A model generated the notes under the pieces. The model searched no databases. It had not been told where the DNA came from and was given only the letters and a program-made list of their open reading frames with translations. From assembly GCA_034430155.1 (NCBI GenBank), contig DAOUET010000135.1, forward strand, positions 19,946 to 83,945: a stretch of 64,000 nt of DNA, given 5' to 3'. Positions 43,770 through 52,450 of this stretch are shown piece by piece. A program made the translations under genes and the position numbers. The number at the start of each line of letters is the position of its first letter. The stretch's first letter is position 1. This DNA is from DAOUET01 sp034430155. GTDB lineage: Bacteria; Chloroflexota; Anaerolineae; Anaerolineales; UBA4823.

Positions 43770-44605
43770 GCAGCAAAGAAGAGCCAAAACCTATCCGGCG
43801 AATCCTCGTCGCCCTGGACGCCTCCCCGCACAGCCTCGCATCTCTGGAGATGGCAGCTGCAATGGCCGAAAAATTTGATGCTGAGCTTGTTGGCATCTAC
43901 ATCGAGGATATCAATTTAATCCGGTTGGCTAGGCTACCCATCACTCGTGAAGTGGGATTCTATTCCGCCAGTTTGCGGCAGGTGGAACTAACTCACGTAG
44001 AAAGACAATTGCGAGCTCAGGCAAGGACAGCTCGACGTGCCTTGGCTTTGATAGTGGAGGGTACCCAGGTACCTTGGACTTTTCGCGTAGCCCGAGGTGC
44101 AATCAATACAGAGTTACTCACCGCGGCCCTCGATGCTGATCTCCTCATCCTTGGTAAAGTCGGCTGGTCAGGTAGAAGACAGATCGGGTCGACCGCCCAA
44201 GTTGCGGTCATCCAGTCTCCTCACCATACTATGATATACCAACGTGGAGTAGACCTCCAACGACCTATCTTGATTATTTATGACGGCTCAATCACTGGGG
44301 AACTAGCGCTTGCTACTGCCAACCAGCTGAAAACGGAGGAGAGTCTGGTTACTGTCCTGATCGTTGCAGACGTTCCTGAGAGAGCTGAAACACTCAAGCA
44401 TGATGTAATGAGATGGTCTCAGAATCACGACTTAGAGCCGCGCTTTCTTTGGCTATCAAGGATAGATGGAGAATTGATTGCCCGTCTAGCCTGGTCAGAA
44501 GGCTTTGGGCTGGTTGTCTTGCCTGCTGAAAGTGGGTCATTATCCGATGAAACCCTATTAAGGTTAGTGGATAGAGCTGATTGTGCTGTCCTGATCATCC
44601 GGTAA
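43766..44605 (+). CDS. Universal stress protein (tandem UspA-like)
   Basis: A 279-residue protein whose first 150 residues form a UspA fold (IRRILVALDASPHSLASLEM start, ADLLILGKVGWSGRR end, the usual G-x-x-G-x9-G region partly kept). The second half resembles a degenerate Usp domain (GLVVLPAESGSLSDETLLRL). It overlaps the protease stop as ATGA, so the two are translationally coupled. A stress-linked role with proteolysis is inferred. ATP binding cannot be confirmed. Confidence 0.82.
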   Translation: MSSKEEPKPIRRILVALDASPHSLASLEMAAAMAEKFDAELVGIYIEDINLIRLARLPITREVGFYSASLRQVELTHVERQLRAQARTARRALALIVEGTQVPWTFRVARGAINTELLTAALDADLLILGKVGWSGRRQIGSTAQVAVIQSPHHTMIYQRGVDLQRPILIIYDGSITGELALATANQLKTEESLVTVLIVADVPERAETLKHDVMRWSQNHDLEPRFLWLSRIDGELIARLAWSEGFGLVVLPAESGSLSDETLLRLVDRADCAVLIIR

Positions 44606-44629
44606 ATTCGATCTTCTTTACTTCAGATA

Positions 44630-45484
44630 ATGTATAAGACACTAATTTCCACAAATGATTTGGTTGAAAGACTCGAAAACCCAGACTGGGTTATCATCGA
44701 TTGTCGTTTTGCGTTAACCAATACCGAACAAGGGCGTCGCGATTATTTTGAAGAACATATTCCAGGCGCTCTATATGCCCATCTGGATGAAGACCTTTGT
44801 GGGGAGATTATCCCCGGAAAAACCGGGCGCCACCCGCTCCCACCAGTAGATTCACTGGTTAATTCCTTTTCGAGGTGGGGGATAGACACGCAAGTGCAAG
44901 TGATTGCTTACGATGGAAGCGGGGGAGCGATGGCTGCAGCTCGATTATGGTGGTTGCTACGCTGGCTCGGACATGAAGCTGCAGCCGTTTTGGATGGAGG
45001 TTGGCCACTCTGGAAAGATCAAAATCTTCCAGTTAAAACCGGTCCCGAGACAAGAAAGCCACGGACGTTCATACCTGATCTAAGAGAGGAATTATGTGCT
45101 AGCACTGCAGAGGTGCTGCTTATGTCCGTAGATCGAGGATCTTTGATTTTAGATTCGCGCGCGGTAGAACGCTATCGCGGTGAATACGAACCAATTGATC
45201 CCGTCGCTGGTCACATCCCAGGTGCTCAGCCAGCTCCTTACCAAGAAAATTTGGACCCACAGGGCAGATTCTTACAACCCGGTGTTCTGCGACAACGGTT
45301 TGAGGCGCTCATGAAGGGCATCCCTGTGGAGCGCACGGCTTTCTATTGCGGTTCAGGTGTAACTGCCGCGCAAAATATCTTAGCGTTGGCACACGCCGGC
45401 TTAGGTGAGGCCAAACTATATGCCGGTTCATGGAGCGAATGGATCACCGATTCACAACACCCGGTAGCAACAGGACCTGAATAA
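44630..45484 (+). CDS. sseA: Thiosulfate/3-mercaptopyruvate sulfurtransferase (two-domain rhodanese)
   Basis: A 284-residue tandem rhodanese. The inactive N-terminal domain starts WVIIDCRFALTN and includes VIAYDGSGGAMAAARLWWLL; the catalytic C-terminal domain carries the active Cys in FYCGSGVTAAQNILAL. The active-site loop CGSGVTA fits the mercaptopyruvate-type group better than the CRKGVT of thiosulfate enzymes, but both substrates are possible. It has no signal peptide. It is 24 bases after the UspA gene, and convergent with mscL. Confidence 0.92.
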   Translation: MYKTLISTNDLVERLENPDWVIIDCRFALTNTEQGRRDYFEEHIPGALYAHLDEDLCGEIIPGKTGRHPLPPVDSLVNSFSRWGIDTQVQVIAYDGSGGAMAAARLWWLLRWLGHEAAAVLDGGWPLWKDQNLPVKTGPETRKPRTFIPDLREELCASTAEVLLMSVDRGSLILDSRAVERYRGEYEPIDPVAGHIPGAQPAPYQENLDPQGRFLQPGVLRQRFEALMKGIPVERTAFYCGSGVTAAQNILALAHAGLGEAKLYAGSWSEWITDSQHPVATGPE

Positions 45485-45500
45485 CCCCCAATATCAAAGG

Positions 45501-45974
45501 TCATTTTGTAAGAGATTCTAATTCAGAAGTACAGTAAGGACAACGAACAGCCTCAAATGGAATAGTCTGCTTACAAAATGAACAACTCTTTGTTGTTGGC
45601 CCAGCAAGTTCTTCCTCTTCCTTATGCTGAGTTTCAAGATAAAGCCTGTTCATAACGCGCACCAGCATAAAAGTCACAAACGCCACGATCAAAAAAGTAA
45701 TCACATTATTGATGAAGACACCATAATTGATCGTCACAGCCCCTGCCTCCTGAGCTAGGGACAAGCTAGAATAAGGTTCGGGGGTTTTACCTGCTTTTAG
45801 AACCACGAAGAGGTTGCTGAAGTTAACATCTCCAAGCAGCAAACCGATTGGGGGCATAATCACATCATCTACCAAAGATTTAACTATACTAGTAAATGCA
45901 GATCCGATAATAATGCCGATAGCTAAATCCACCACATTCCCTCGCAAGGCGAAATCTTTAAAATCTTTAAGCAT
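45501..45974 (-). CDS. mscL: Large-conductance mechanosensitive channel with C-terminal zinc ribbon
   Basis: A 157-residue channel that opens under membrane tension and releases solutes after osmotic downshock. The N-terminus MLKDFKDFALRGNVVDLAIG and first pore helix are typical; the second membrane helix is NNVITFLIVAFVTFMLVRVMN. The C-terminus departs from the common helix bundle and ends in a zinc ribbon, CSFC with CPYC (about residues 132-150). The ATG at 45974 is used since MscL proteins start there; AGGAAAG lies ahead. It is the last gene of the leftward maltodextrin run, though separated by about 140 bases. Confidence 0.93.
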   Translation of the reverse strand: MLKDFKDFALRGNVVDLAIGIIIGSAFTSIVKSLVDDVIMPPIGLLLGDVNFSNLFVVLKAGKTPEPYSSLSLAQEAGAVTINYGVFINNVITFLIVAFVTFMLVRVMNRLYLETQHKEEEELAGPTTKSCSFCKQTIPFEAVRCPYCTSELESLTK

Positions 45975-46116
45975 TTTTATCTTTCCTTTCTGCTTGTTTT
46001 GTGAGATATGTAGAAACCAACAACTTTTCAGCTCCATTCCTTAGAAATTTGGTTCAAAACCTTCATATCTTGGTTTGTATCAACAGTAGAATCCGAAACA
46101 ATTAATACCAATTGAA

Positions 46117-47514
46117 CTACCCAATCCAAACACCTACCCAGGGGGAAAGTGACAATACTAAAGTATCTCCTGATACGATGTATTCTTCCTTGCCCAGTAG
46201 ATTATGAAGGATTTGACCATCTTTCCACTTCAAATCAGCGACGGGGAGACGCATATAGCGTCGTGAAGGACTGGCATTCATAGCAATCAGGATCGTTTCT
46301 GATCCCAACCTTCTTGTAAAAGCGTAAACGCCACGCCGGTCGTCGACAAACAACCGCTGGTAGTCACCTCTTCTTAATACTTTTGACCGTTTTCTCAAAG
46401 ACGCCAATGTCCTCACCCAGGCGTGCAGTTCTTCATTCTGTTGGTTGACTTCCCAGGGGAAAGCCCCCCGGGAGGCTGGGTCTTTCCCACCTTGCATGCC
46501 CACCTCGTCGCCATAATACACAGCCGGTGCTCCTGGATAAGCAAATTGAAATAAATAGGCTAGCTTCACCTTATCCAGGTTTCCATTCAGGATGGTAAAT
46601 AATCGCTCGGTGTCATGGGTACCCAAAGGCAGATACATGGCATAAACGTTTTCTCTAGAATAAAGCTCCAACAACTTCTCTACCTTTTGGGCAAACTCAC
46701 CGGCTTTTATCGTATTACCGTTTAATAATTCGATCAGGGCCTCACGCATTGGGTAATTCATTAATCCATCGAAATGAGCCCCATCCACCCAACGCGGCTC
46801 AGGTGTCCATATTTCCCCAAAAAGATATGCATCATAATTTATAGATTTTACAATCTCACGAAACTCTCTCCAAAATTCATCGTCATCGATCTCATTAGGC
46901 ACATCCAACCGCCAACCATCCGCTCCTTTTTCTATCCAATAACGGGCCACATTAAGGAGATAACGGCGAACTTCAGGGTTATCCGTGTTGAATTTTGGCA
47001 AACTTTTATTCCCCCACCAGCCCAAATAATCCTCAGCTTCCCCCGGACCATATGCTCTGACGGGAAATCTATTTACATGGAACCAATCCCGGAAGGGCGA
47101 ATGGTCCTGGTTCTCTAAGATATCGGTAAACGCCAGGAATCCACGACTACAGTGATTGAAGACACCATCCAGGATCACCCGCATGTCGTTCGAATGGGCA
47201 ACTTTTAATAAAGCCTGAAAATCATCCATATCCCCTAATTTGGGGTCAATTCGATAATAATCACTGGTGTTATAACGATGGTTTGAAGGGGATTGAAAAA
47301 TCGGATTTAGATAAAGCGCTGATACCCCTAGATCAAGCAGGTAATCTAACTTCTGAATAATCCCACGTAAATCCCCTCCCATAAAATTCCAGGTTGTCGG
47401 TTGCGATCCCCACGGCTGGACATTGGGCGGATCGTTACTTTTATCGCCGTTTGCAAAACGATCGGGAAATATCTGGTAAAAAATGGCATCTTGAACCCAA
47501 TATGGAACGGTCAT
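46117..47514 (-). CDS. GH13 alpha-amylase/neopullulanase-type glycosidase
   Basis: A 465-residue cytosolic GH13 enzyme. Motifs: VILDGVFNHCS (region I), GWRLDVPNEID with the nucleophile Asp (region II), AYLFGEIWT with the acid Glu (region III), and GTHDTERLF (region IV). The start FYQIFPDRFANGDKSNDPPN fits the cyclomaltodextrinase/neopullulanase group (GH13_20-like) without its N-terminal dimer domain. No signal peptide. Last sugar enzyme of the leftward operon, 16 bases after the small membrane frame. It should hydrolyse imported maltodextrins. Confidence 0.92.
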   Translation of the reverse strand: MTVPYWVQDAIFYQIFPDRFANGDKSNDPPNVQPWGSQPTTWNFMGGDLRGIIQKLDYLLDLGVSALYLNPIFQSPSNHRYNTSDYYRIDPKLGDMDDFQALLKVAHSNDMRVILDGVFNHCSRGFLAFTDILENQDHSPFRDWFHVNRFPVRAYGPGEAEDYLGWWGNKSLPKFNTDNPEVRRYLLNVARYWIEKGADGWRLDVPNEIDDDEFWREFREIVKSINYDAYLFGEIWTPEPRWVDGAHFDGLMNYPMREALIELLNGNTIKAGEFAQKVEKLLELYSRENVYAMYLPLGTHDTERLFTILNGNLDKVKLAYLFQFAYPGAPAVYYGDEVGMQGGKDPASRGAFPWEVNQQNEELHAWVRTLASLRKRSKVLRRGDYQRLFVDDRRGVYAFTRRLGSETILIAMNASPSRRYMRLPVADLKWKDGQILHNLLGKEEYIVSGDTLVLSLSPWVGVWIG

Positions 47515-47529
47515 ATTTCCTTTTCCACC

Positions 47530-47816
47530 TTAAGTCTGGTCATTAATTCTTACCATAGATAAAATGGGGAGCAATTCTTGGATAATACCCCAAACGCCGA
47601 GAAAGGTTCCAACTGGCGCCAGGATGATACCGATCCTCCAGGCCTGATATATTATGCTGAGGATGATCCATAAAATAAGGGTGAATGAACCAAGAATGGT
47701 CTGGAGAGGTATGGACCAGTGTGATCGGCCAATTACTTGAGGGTGTTCATCGATCCTCCAAAGGATGGATCATCTCTTTGCCTGCCCTCTTCAATATCAT
47801 GATTATCTCTGTTCAT
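47530..47816 (-). pseudogene. Possible frameshifted small membrane protein
   Basis: On the minus strand an ATG at 47816 codes 27 residues (MNRDNHDIEEGRQRDDPSFG and on) and stops at 47733. Directly after, another frame codes a peptide with two hydrophobic stretches, SLQTILGSFTLILWIILSII and ILAPVGTFLGVWGIIQELLP, up to a stop at 47530, but it has no start codon. Joined with a one- or two-base shift near 47736 these would make a protein of about 95 residues. The position, directly after the solute-binding gene and before a GH13 gene, suits a real operon member. A sequencing error or true decay cannot be told apart. Confidence 0.35.
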
Positions 47817-47819
47817 AAA

Positions 47820-49169
47820 TTAATTCTCGGGTTTACGCATCTCTTCCAATCTGCTCATTATGATATCGTTGGCCTGTTGAAGCGCCAGGCCCGGATCTAC
47901 ATCTCCATCAAAGACAGACACCATAGCCTCTTCTATGGGTTGCCAATACACTCCAACATCTGGGAACACCGGATATGCTGTTCCCAAATCGAAGGCTTGC
48001 ATTGCTTGCTGTATAAACGGATCTATCACCTGAGTGTCTGATATCGCAGGGATAAATCCCACCTTTGAAAGTGTGAGTTGCGTCCCCCGCTTAAGGAAAA
48101 ACTCCAAAAAAGCCATCGCGAGCAGGTGGTCGGGTTCTTGTAGGTTGGCATTCAGGTAGAGATTCTCGGTCTGGATATATCCTGAGAGATGTCCTGTGCG
48201 ATACTCAGGCCAGGGATCAATTGAAAGGGATTCGGACCCGATAGCCTCTGCGAATAGCGCAGTGTTCCAACTGCCTTCGATGATAAAACCGACTTTACCT
48301 TCCTTAAATAATTCAATATCCTGATTGCCATTAAATTCTGTCGGTCCTGCACCTTCGAAGGATTCAAGCAAACCTAGCCACTCAATTCCTTTTTCATTAT
48401 TGAAAGAGGGATTGCCATCCTTATCCGCCAACTGTCCTCCAATCCCATTAAGGTGGGCACCCGAAAAGAAAACACCTCTATCAAGATAAGCGCCGACTTC
48501 TCCTCCTTGTGTGGCAGCTAGCGAGTCCGCCACCAACTCATCGTAGGTCACGGGAGCTTCACTGATAAGTTCCTTGTTCCTGAATAAAAGTACACCCTCC
48601 ATTGCGTATGGTAACCCGATCAACCCTGACCGATAACGAACTTCATCTATCGCTGCCGGGTTGATTGACAAAAGCAATTCGTTCGACACAAATTTAGAAA
48701 TATCCTGAATATTATCTTTATCAAACAAAGACGGCCCCCATTGGGCTGGCCCGAGCAGGATACTGGGACCACTCTGCTCTTCAACCGCGGATTCGTATTT
48801 CGCTTCAAGGTCATCGAAAGGCACGTAGAGCACATCAAACTTCACCTTAGGATGCAGTGCCTGGAAATTCTCAATCACCTCAACGAGAGCCTCGGTCTCG
48901 CTTTCATTCCAGGAATACCACAAGCTGACTACGCCACTCATTTCTTTTTCTTGAGTGGCAATTGCAATCGATTTCACAACTGTGGCTGTCGGCGTAATTA
49001 CCTTGGTCGGCTCTGGCATCACAGTCAAAGCTGGAGTAGTTGCTAATCCAAAGGGAGCTTGAAATCCGCAAGCTTGTAAAAATAAGACAGCTACCAGAAA
49101 TAGGCAGGTAAAAAGCAGCCAGCAACGTTTCCCTAGTTTATATGCCAAGATTGAGGTTGTTGACTTCAA
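47820..49169 (-). CDS. Second extracellular sugar-binding lipoprotein
   Basis: A 449-residue family 1 solute-binding protein. The lipobox LFLQAC at about residue 29-34 marks a lipoprotein signal peptide; the mature region begins in a Thr/Pro-rich linker. Family motifs: VVSLWYSWNESETEALVEVI, GQLADKDGNPSFNNEKGIEW. The start is TTG at 49169 because no ATG lies in that frame nearby. It is encoded inside the maltodextrin operon, but its own permease genes are absent; it may share MalFG with the first binding protein or sense sugars. Start-codon weakness may lower its translation. Confidence 0.88.
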   Translation of the reverse strand: MKSTTSILAYKLGKRCWLLFTCLFLVAVLFLQACGFQAPFGLATTPALTVMPEPTKVITPTATVVKSIAIATQEKEMSGVVSLWYSWNESETEALVEVIENFQALHPKVKFDVLYVPFDDLEAKYESAVEEQSGPSILLGPAQWGPSLFDKDNIQDISKFVSNELLLSINPAAIDEVRYRSGLIGLPYAMEGVLLFRNKELISEAPVTYDELVADSLAATQGGEVGAYLDRGVFFSGAHLNGIGGQLADKDGNPSFNNEKGIEWLGLLESFEGAGPTEFNGNQDIELFKEGKVGFIIEGSWNTALFAEAIGSESLSIDPWPEYRTGHLSGYIQTENLYLNANLQEPDHLLAMAFLEFFLKRGTQLTLSKVGFIPAISDTQVIDPFIQQAMQAFDLGTAYPVFPDVGVYWQPIEEAMVSVFDGDVDPGLALQQANDIIMSRLEEMRKPEN

Positions 49170-49307
49170 TATGGTTCAGTTCCTATCGTGGCTGGTTGCC
49201 CCCCCTCTCAGGCACAAAACCAACCATAATGAATATCACAAATCGTTATTGAGCTTAGATTTAACCTTTTTCCTGCTAACCTTCTTCGGGGAAATCTTCA
49301 ATCGCCG

Positions 49308-52300
49308 TCAAGGAAATAGCAACTGCACTTGAGGGTAATCGTCAGGGGTCAAATCTCCTACCAGCATTGAGCTGGATTGATAAGTTGAGAGCATCTCCTC
49401 TTGAGTGGGTTTCCTACCTTCCGCCCAGGCGTAATCAATGATACGAGTATGGTTCGTGTCCTCAGGACCACCTCCGAATCGCCACTGCTTCGCTTGGGAT
49501 TCGACATCCCGAACACGCCACACACCCGTCGAAGGAAATCCATCCTGGCTGAGCACCGCAGCCGCATAACCCCAGGTGGATGGATCACCCTCTCCAAACA
49601 CCGAAAGGGGAACTCTTAACGTCGCGGTCTTGGTGGTAGGATCCACGATGATCTTGAAATCGACGCCGGTGACCTGTTTCAGATCTCCCGTATCCACATC
49701 AGGAGCGACAATTTGGGGTGTCCATCCCTCAGCCCAGATGGCGTACTCCCATCCGTTTTCAGGGGATAGGGCTGCGTTTCGTCCCGGCAATAACACACGT
49801 GAACCTGTAGCAACACCGGGGTCCTTATCCACATACACATCTAACGTCTGTATAGCTAAATTGTTTGGGGAACCCCAAGGATTCGGGATAGGACCATAGA
49901 ACGCAAAATTGAATATTAGGTTCTTCTCGTCAAAAGCCACACTGAAACTCTGTAAGTCAAACACCTGGCTTTGAAATACGGCGTCGGTTGGATAGCTGTA
50001 GCTGCCAGGACCATGATCATCTCCTTCTGGGTCATTCACCTCCAATATTACCGTTGATAATCCCAGGTCTGGGAAAGTGATCTGGGCTGGACCATCGGTT
50101 GGCAAGAACTGGTCAATTGGTTGAACGGCTACGACGAAACGCATATCATCGCCGGTTTCCAACTCACCAAAGTTCTCCCAAGGGATTGCAAATTCCAACA
50201 CGCTCTGGCTCACTCCGACCTGTCCAGTATCCTGCCCTTCCTGCCAGCCATCTTCGGAGGCAAGATAGGATTGCAGAGATTGGCCTGCCTGCCACTCAAA
50301 TAAGTGGGATGCCGCGAAACCAAGCAAAGGGGCATTTTCCCCTTGGGAAGTGCGCGGATAAGGATAGGTTTGGGGATTACCGGGTGTACTAAAATAAAAA
50401 CCCACGCGACTGCCATCTGGAAGATCATCGGTTAGATCCAGGCGCAAATACAGGTAATTTGCATCAACCGTGTACCACAGCCCACTTATAGGAGTTTTAC
50501 CAGGCGCAGGATAGGAAGCAGCTTTTCCCCATTCGTCATCATCCACTTTGCCATCCAGCTGCGGTGTGGATAACCCCTGGAGAGGTTGGGTTGGCTGAGA
50601 TGGCTGGCGCGGAATTATGGGCACATCGACAAAACTCGGTACGGGTTCTCCTAAGGATTGATAAACCTTCGCCAGCAAGCTGCGGAATCCCTGATCAAAA
50701 TATTCATCTTGCCCGGAATCCTGGTCACTGCCATACCACCAGAACCAGTCTGATCCTTCAGCTAGGTACATGAAGTCCTCGGCAAGGGTTATGGACTCAG
50801 GATCGGCGGAGCGAGTATTTTCGATATCGAATTTAGCCAGGTCAGAGCGTACTCGTCCAAGATAATTCCAAGCGTCTCGTTCTTCATCTTCACCAATCCA
50901 GGTGTCATAATTTGGGCTAAACCAGGCTCCAGGAAATAGGTTCTGTATCTCCTGCTGTTCGGGGAACATATTCAGGTATTCTGATGGCGTTACGGTTTTC
51001 AAGGTATTGCTTTCGGAGAGCAATTGGTAAAGATGGTTGAGAAATTCCTTGCCATCATTTTGATAATATTCCCACGCGTTTTCTCCATCAAGAATAATGC
51101 TTACGATGTGAGGGCCAACCGCGCCCTGCTCGTGGAGTGTGGAGCGGATATTTTCGAGTCGATTAATCAGATCCTGGGCTGCCTGTTCGCCCGGCATTCC
51201 AGAGTAGGTAAAACCCACCTTGTCAGATAGTACCCCATCACGGAAGAACACTGCTACCTTATCTCCCCGGGTACCTTGTACATAATACGGGCGGTAGAGC
51301 TCATCCGCTTCTTGTACGGTTTCTTGGGCATCACGCGTAAAGCTGCTAATACCAAGCGATTGAGCCAATACCGGTTCACCGCTTGCCATCCATTTATAGC
51401 CAGCTTGAGCTACCAAGGGCACGATCTCTTCAGCCACCGCACCCTCCCCGGGCCATAAGCCTCTTGGTTGCCGATTAAAAGTATTTGTATAAATCTCAAC
51501 GCTGTGCGCTAATTGGGCAATCGCGTCGTTTGGATAAGAAAAGCGTTGAGGCATTTCCGCATCGGGATTCCCCACCAGCGCTAGGTTGGTATTGTAAATA
51601 AGGGGAAGGATGGGATGGGCGTAAGGAGTCGTGGTGATTTCGATCTGACCCGCGTCTTGAAGTTGTTTATGGATGGGTACAATGGAAGCCAAGACCTGGC
51701 GAACTTTATCAAATACCAGGACTTTGTCGTCTTCGGAAAAATTTTTACCTTTGTCCACCAGCGATTTCAAGGGCTCCTCTTTCAGGAAATCAGGATCAAA
51801 CCAGGCTAAATTGAACCAGACCTGCAAATCCCGATAATCTTGTTCGGTGAATGTTTGTAATGCGGATTCGATAGAATCCATATCATTACCCCCTCGCTTC
51901 TGCAACAGTTCCTGGTAACGAGGAAATCGAGCGACGATATTCTGCCAATTAGCATCGAAGAAGCGTTGCAAGATGAAAAGCTTATCATCTTGGCTCAATT
52001 CATCAGCGGTTATTTCAGACATCACCCAATAAAGATCTTTCGCGCCATTATCAACAAAATCAGCCAGCTGCCGTAGAAGCACAGGTGTCAGGTTGAATGT
52101 GACATGAACGTTAGGATATTGAGCCACGGTAGCTGCCATATCATAATAATCTTTAGTGCCATGTACGCGCACCCAAGGTCTTGTATAAACCCCATTCTCA
52201 TCTTTGTAATACAAGGGCTGGTGCTGGTGCCAGAGGATATTGACGTACAATGGCTCTTCTAAAGTGGGTGTGGGTGTCGGAGTGGCTTCTTCTGTAGGTG

Positions 52301-52427
52301 TTGTAGTTGCTTGTAAAGCTGTCGCAGAAGGTATAAGGAGCGTGGGAGTCTGCGTAGGAACGGAACAGGCTGCTAGCATGATCGCTAAGATAAGTAGGAA
52401 ATTGTTATAGATATAATAGCGCTTCAC
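49308..52427 (-). CDS. Secreted GH57 lipoprotein with glucodextranase-like C-terminal domain
   Basis: A 1039-residue exported alpha-glucan hydrolase. Lipobox MLAACS at residues 17-22, then a Thr/Pro-rich linker. The GH57 catalytic domain spans about 55-560: HQHQPLYYKDENGVYTRPWV, the nucleophile in RGLWPGEGAVAEEI, and LDGENAWEYYQNDG, the acid region seen in amylopullulanases. A cellulose/sugar-binding-like region follows (about 590-780), then a glucodextranase-like C-terminal domain (about 790-1000, DHGPGSYSYPTDAVFQ). GTG start at 52427 with AGGAG 6 bases upstream. It probably debranches or cuts starch or glycogen at the cell surface. Confidence 0.92.
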   Translation of the reverse strand: MKRYYIYNNFLLILAIMLAACSVPTQTPTLLIPSATALQATTTPTEEATPTPTPTLEEPLYVNILWHQHQPLYYKDENGVYTRPWVRVHGTKDYYDMAATVAQYPNVHVTFNLTPVLLRQLADFVDNGAKDLYWVMSEITADELSQDDKLFILQRFFDANWQNIVARFPRYQELLQKRGGNDMDSIESALQTFTEQDYRDLQVWFNLAWFDPDFLKEEPLKSLVDKGKNFSEDDKVLVFDKVRQVLASIVPIHKQLQDAGQIEITTTPYAHPILPLIYNTNLALVGNPDAEMPQRFSYPNDAIAQLAHSVEIYTNTFNRQPRGLWPGEGAVAEEIVPLVAQAGYKWMASGEPVLAQSLGISSFTRDAQETVQEADELYRPYYVQGTRGDKVAVFFRDGVLSDKVGFTYSGMPGEQAAQDLINRLENIRSTLHEQGAVGPHIVSIILDGENAWEYYQNDGKEFLNHLYQLLSESNTLKTVTPSEYLNMFPEQQEIQNLFPGAWFSPNYDTWIGEDEERDAWNYLGRVRSDLAKFDIENTRSADPESITLAEDFMYLAEGSDWFWWYGSDQDSGQDEYFDQGFRSLLAKVYQSLGEPVPSFVDVPIIPRQPSQPTQPLQGLSTPQLDGKVDDDEWGKAASYPAPGKTPISGLWYTVDANYLYLRLDLTDDLPDGSRVGFYFSTPGNPQTYPYPRTSQGENAPLLGFAASHLFEWQAGQSLQSYLASEDGWQEGQDTGQVGVSQSVLEFAIPWENFGELETGDDMRFVVAVQPIDQFLPTDGPAQITFPDLGLSTVILEVNDPEGDDHGPGSYSYPTDAVFQSQVFDLQSFSVAFDEKNLIFNFAFYGPIPNPWGSPNNLAIQTLDVYVDKDPGVATGSRVLLPGRNAALSPENGWEYAIWAEGWTPQIVAPDVDTGDLKQVTGVDFKIIVDPTTKTATLRVPLSVFGEGDPSTWGYAAAVLSQDGFPSTGVWRVRDVESQAKQWRFGGGPEDTNHTRIIDYAWAEGRKPTQEEMLSTYQSSSMLVGDLTPDDYPQVQLLFP

Positions 52428-52450
52428 AGTCAGCTCCTAAAAAGAAATAA

